Shown piece by piece: positions 62,570 to 64,000 of a stretch of 64,000 nucleotides of DNA. How positions within the stretch are numbered: the first letter of the stretch is position 1; every line of letters starts with the position of its first letter. Under the pieces are notes generated by a model that searched no databases, was not told the origin of the DNA, and worked only from the letters and a program-made list of their open reading frames with translations. Both the position numbers and the translations under genes were made by a program. Source of the DNA: Myceligenerans crystallogenes (GTDB taxonomy: Bacteria > Actinomycetota > Actinomycetes > Actinomycetales > Cellulomonadaceae); assembly GCF_039529775.1 (NCBI RefSeq), contig NZ_BAAANL010000005.1, positions 1 to 64,000 on the forward strand, given 5' to 3'.

Positions 62570-64000
62570 GTGGCCCAGGACGTAACCACACCGTGGACGG
62601 CTCCGGCGTCCGAACCCGCGCCGCTCGTGCCCGGCGATCCGCGCACGATCGGCCCGTTCCGGATCCGCGGGCGGATCGCGAGCGGCGGCATGGGCTCGGT
62701 CTACCTCGGGACGGGCCGCCGCGGGCAGCGGGTCGCGGTCAAGCTGGTGCGTGGCGAGCACCTGGACGACGCCGAGTTCCGCGCCCGGTTCAAGCGCGAG
62801 GTCCGCGCCGCGGCCGGGCTGCGCAGCCGGTACTTCGCGAAGCTGGTCGACGCCGACCCGGAGGCCGCCCACCCCTGGCTCGCGACCGAGTACGTCCCCG
62901 GCCCGACCCTCACCCAGGCCGTCAGCTCGCACGGCCCGCTGCCCCGCGACGTCGTCCTGACGGTCGTCGCGGGCGTGGCCGAGGCGCTCCGCGAGATCCA
63001 CGCGGCCGGGCTGGTCCACCGCGACGTCAAGCCGTCCAACGTGATCCTCGGGCCGGACGGCCCCGTCCTGATCGACCTCGGCGTCGTGGCCCTCGCCGGC
63101 GCGACCCGCGTGACCATGACCGGGCAGGCCATCGGCACGCCGATCTACATGGCGCCGGAACAGGCCATGGGCGGTACGACGACGCCGGCCGCCGACGTCT
63201 GGGCGCTCAGCGCGCTCGCCTACCACGCGGCCACCGGCGGCTACCTGTTCTCCGGGGAGCATCCCGCCGTCGTCCTGTACCGGGTGTCGTCCGAGAACCC
63301 CGCCTACGACGACTGCCCCGCCTACCTGCGGCCGCTCCTGGACGCATGCCTGGTCCGGGACCCGGCCCACCGCCCGTCGATCGAGCGGATCCTCCAGGTC
63401 CCCGGCCTGCGCGAGGCGACGGCGGGCGGTTCCTGGCCGGGCACGACGGCGGGCGCGAGCACGGGCGCCCGGCCCGGCGAGCAGCCAGGCGAGCGGTCGA
63501 GCGAGCGGCGGCCGGGCGAGCGGCCGGGCCGGCGCCCGTCGCGGATCGCGGTCACCGGGGACGGCGCTCCCCGCGCCGCGCGGCGCCACAGGTCGCGCCG
63601 GCTGCTCGTCGGCGGGGTCGTGGCCGCCGCCCTCCTGAGCGCGACGGGGTTCGGGATCCTGCAGTCGTCCGGGACGGGGGACGACGCTGCGGGCGGGGCG
63701 TCGTCATCGGCGAGCACGCCGGACGGCGGAAAGAAGGCAGGTCCGTCCGGCCGATCAGCCGCTCCCGGCTCCGAGGGCTCGCCGCAGCCGTCCGCGTCGG
63801 CCCTGCCGCCGGGTCTCGGCCGGTTCGAGCGGCTGCCGCTCGGCACGGAGACCAAGCTCGATCCCCAGTCGTGCTGGCATGCCCGCCTGGACGCGGTCGA
63901 GGGCCGCCAGGTCCGGTTCACCATCTGGTGCGACAAGGCAGGCACCGAGCTGTACCAGGACACGCTCCCGAGCAGATGGCTCCGCCCCTGGGCGTACGAC
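62570..64000 (+). CDS. Ser/Thr protein kinase (PASTA-less in view), partial at right edge
   Basis: Open from GTG 62570 (AGGAAG ten bases upstream) to the window end, 477 codons. The kinase shows the Gly-rich loop G-R-I-A-S-G-G-M-G-S-V near residues 36-46, V-A-V-K (Lys58), H-R-D-V-K-P-S-N (Asp152), D-L-G in place of D-F-G (Asp169) and G-T-P-I-Y-M-A-P-E. A P-G-E-(R/Q)-rich linker follows at ~305-330, then a membrane segment near residues 345-365 and an extracellular domain that runs off the edge. Divergent from the type VII-like operon, so it may control it by phosphorylation (inference). Confidence 0.9.
   Translation, partial: MAQDVTTPWTAPASEPAPLVPGDPRTIGPFRIRGRIASGGMGSVYLGTGRRGQRVAVKLVRGEHLDDAEFRARFKREVRAAAGLRSRYFAKLVDADPEAAHPWLATEYVPGPTLTQAVSSHGPLPRDVVLTVVAGVAEALREIHAAGLVHRDVKPSNVILGPDGPVLIDLGVVALAGATRVTMTGQAIGTPIYMAPEQAMGGTTTPAADVWALSALAYHAATGGYLFSGEHPAVVLYRVSSENPAYDDCPAYLRPLLDACLVRDPAHRPSIERILQVPGLREATAGGSWPGTTAGASTGARPGEQPGERSSERRPGERPGRRPSRIAVTGDGAPRAARRHRSRRLLVGGVVAAALLSATGFGILQSSGTGDDAAGGASSSASTPDGGKKAGPSGRSAAPGSEGSPQPSASALPPGLGRFERLPLGTETKLDPQSCWHARLDAVEGRQVRFTIWCDKAGTELYQDTLPSRWLRPWAYD

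Overview
The window is high-GC DNA (about 70% G+C) with dense, often overlapping genes, twin-TetR/MMPL and WXG100/EssC-type genes and many lipoproteins. This points to an actinobacterium, most likely an order Micrococcales organism such as Cellulomonadaceae or Promicromonosporaceae. The family-level placement is an inference from gene content. No rRNA, tRNA, CRISPR array, insertion sequence or phage genes were seen.

Layout. (1) 1-17247: a five-gene, tightly coupled defence-type operon: the 3' part of a DUF1156-type DNA methylase (cut by the left window edge), a DUF499-type ATPase, a 1107-residue protein of unknown family, a DEAH helicase with a DUF1998-like C-terminus, and an SNF2 helicase with a DUF3883-like C-terminus. 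It resembles DISARM in parts list but lacks a phospholipase-D-type drmC in the window. (2) 17279-18139: a lone SecD-head-like lipoprotein. (3) 18420-23297: a WXG/ESX-like small protein, a 794-residue helical protein and three tandem copies of one lipoprotein gene. Each of copies 2 and 3 is preceded by a vestige of the 3' end of the 794-residue gene. This looks like an effector/immunity-type array. (4) 23417-31809: accessory and housekeeping genes: a serpin lipoprotein, a repeat-tailed lipoprotein, a membrane protein, a DHFR/RibD-like reductase, an antitoxin/PIN-toxin pair, a type II NADH dehydrogenase-like flavoprotein, a remnant of a GH2 beta-galactosidase, and a TetR regulator divergent from a DUF4267 protein with two matching operator boxes. 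(5) 31849-45217: a secreted NucA/NucB-type nuclease with PKD-like domains, a TetR/MMPL efflux pair with duplicated operators, membrane and secreted proteins, an extracellular starch-degrading alpha-amylase, a sulfotransferase and a small CxC protein. (6) 45272-51166: an SDR dehydrogenase, a CBS-protein remnant, DUF6766-type membrane protein, a WXG-headed large protein with a following lipoprotein, and an alginate-lyase-like lipoprotein. (7) 51206-64000: a leftward type VII secretion-like operon (two WXG100 proteins, a TM-containing helical protein, two unknowns, two LysM-TM paralogues, one with an added F5/8 type C domain, and an EssC/EccC-type ATPase). It is divergent from a Ser/Thr kinase cut by the right window edge.

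How they work together. The left operon probably protects against phage by methylating host DNA and acting on unmodified DNA with helicase and nuclease-like parts. The right operon supplies a membrane ATPase and WXG100 substrates for a type VII-like export machine. The two WXG-headed cassettes at 18.4-23.3 kb and 47.5-49.7 kb could be its substrates, but that link is an inference. Seven genes have a TANNNT hexamer exactly six bases before the start codon, which suggests leaderless transcription is common here.
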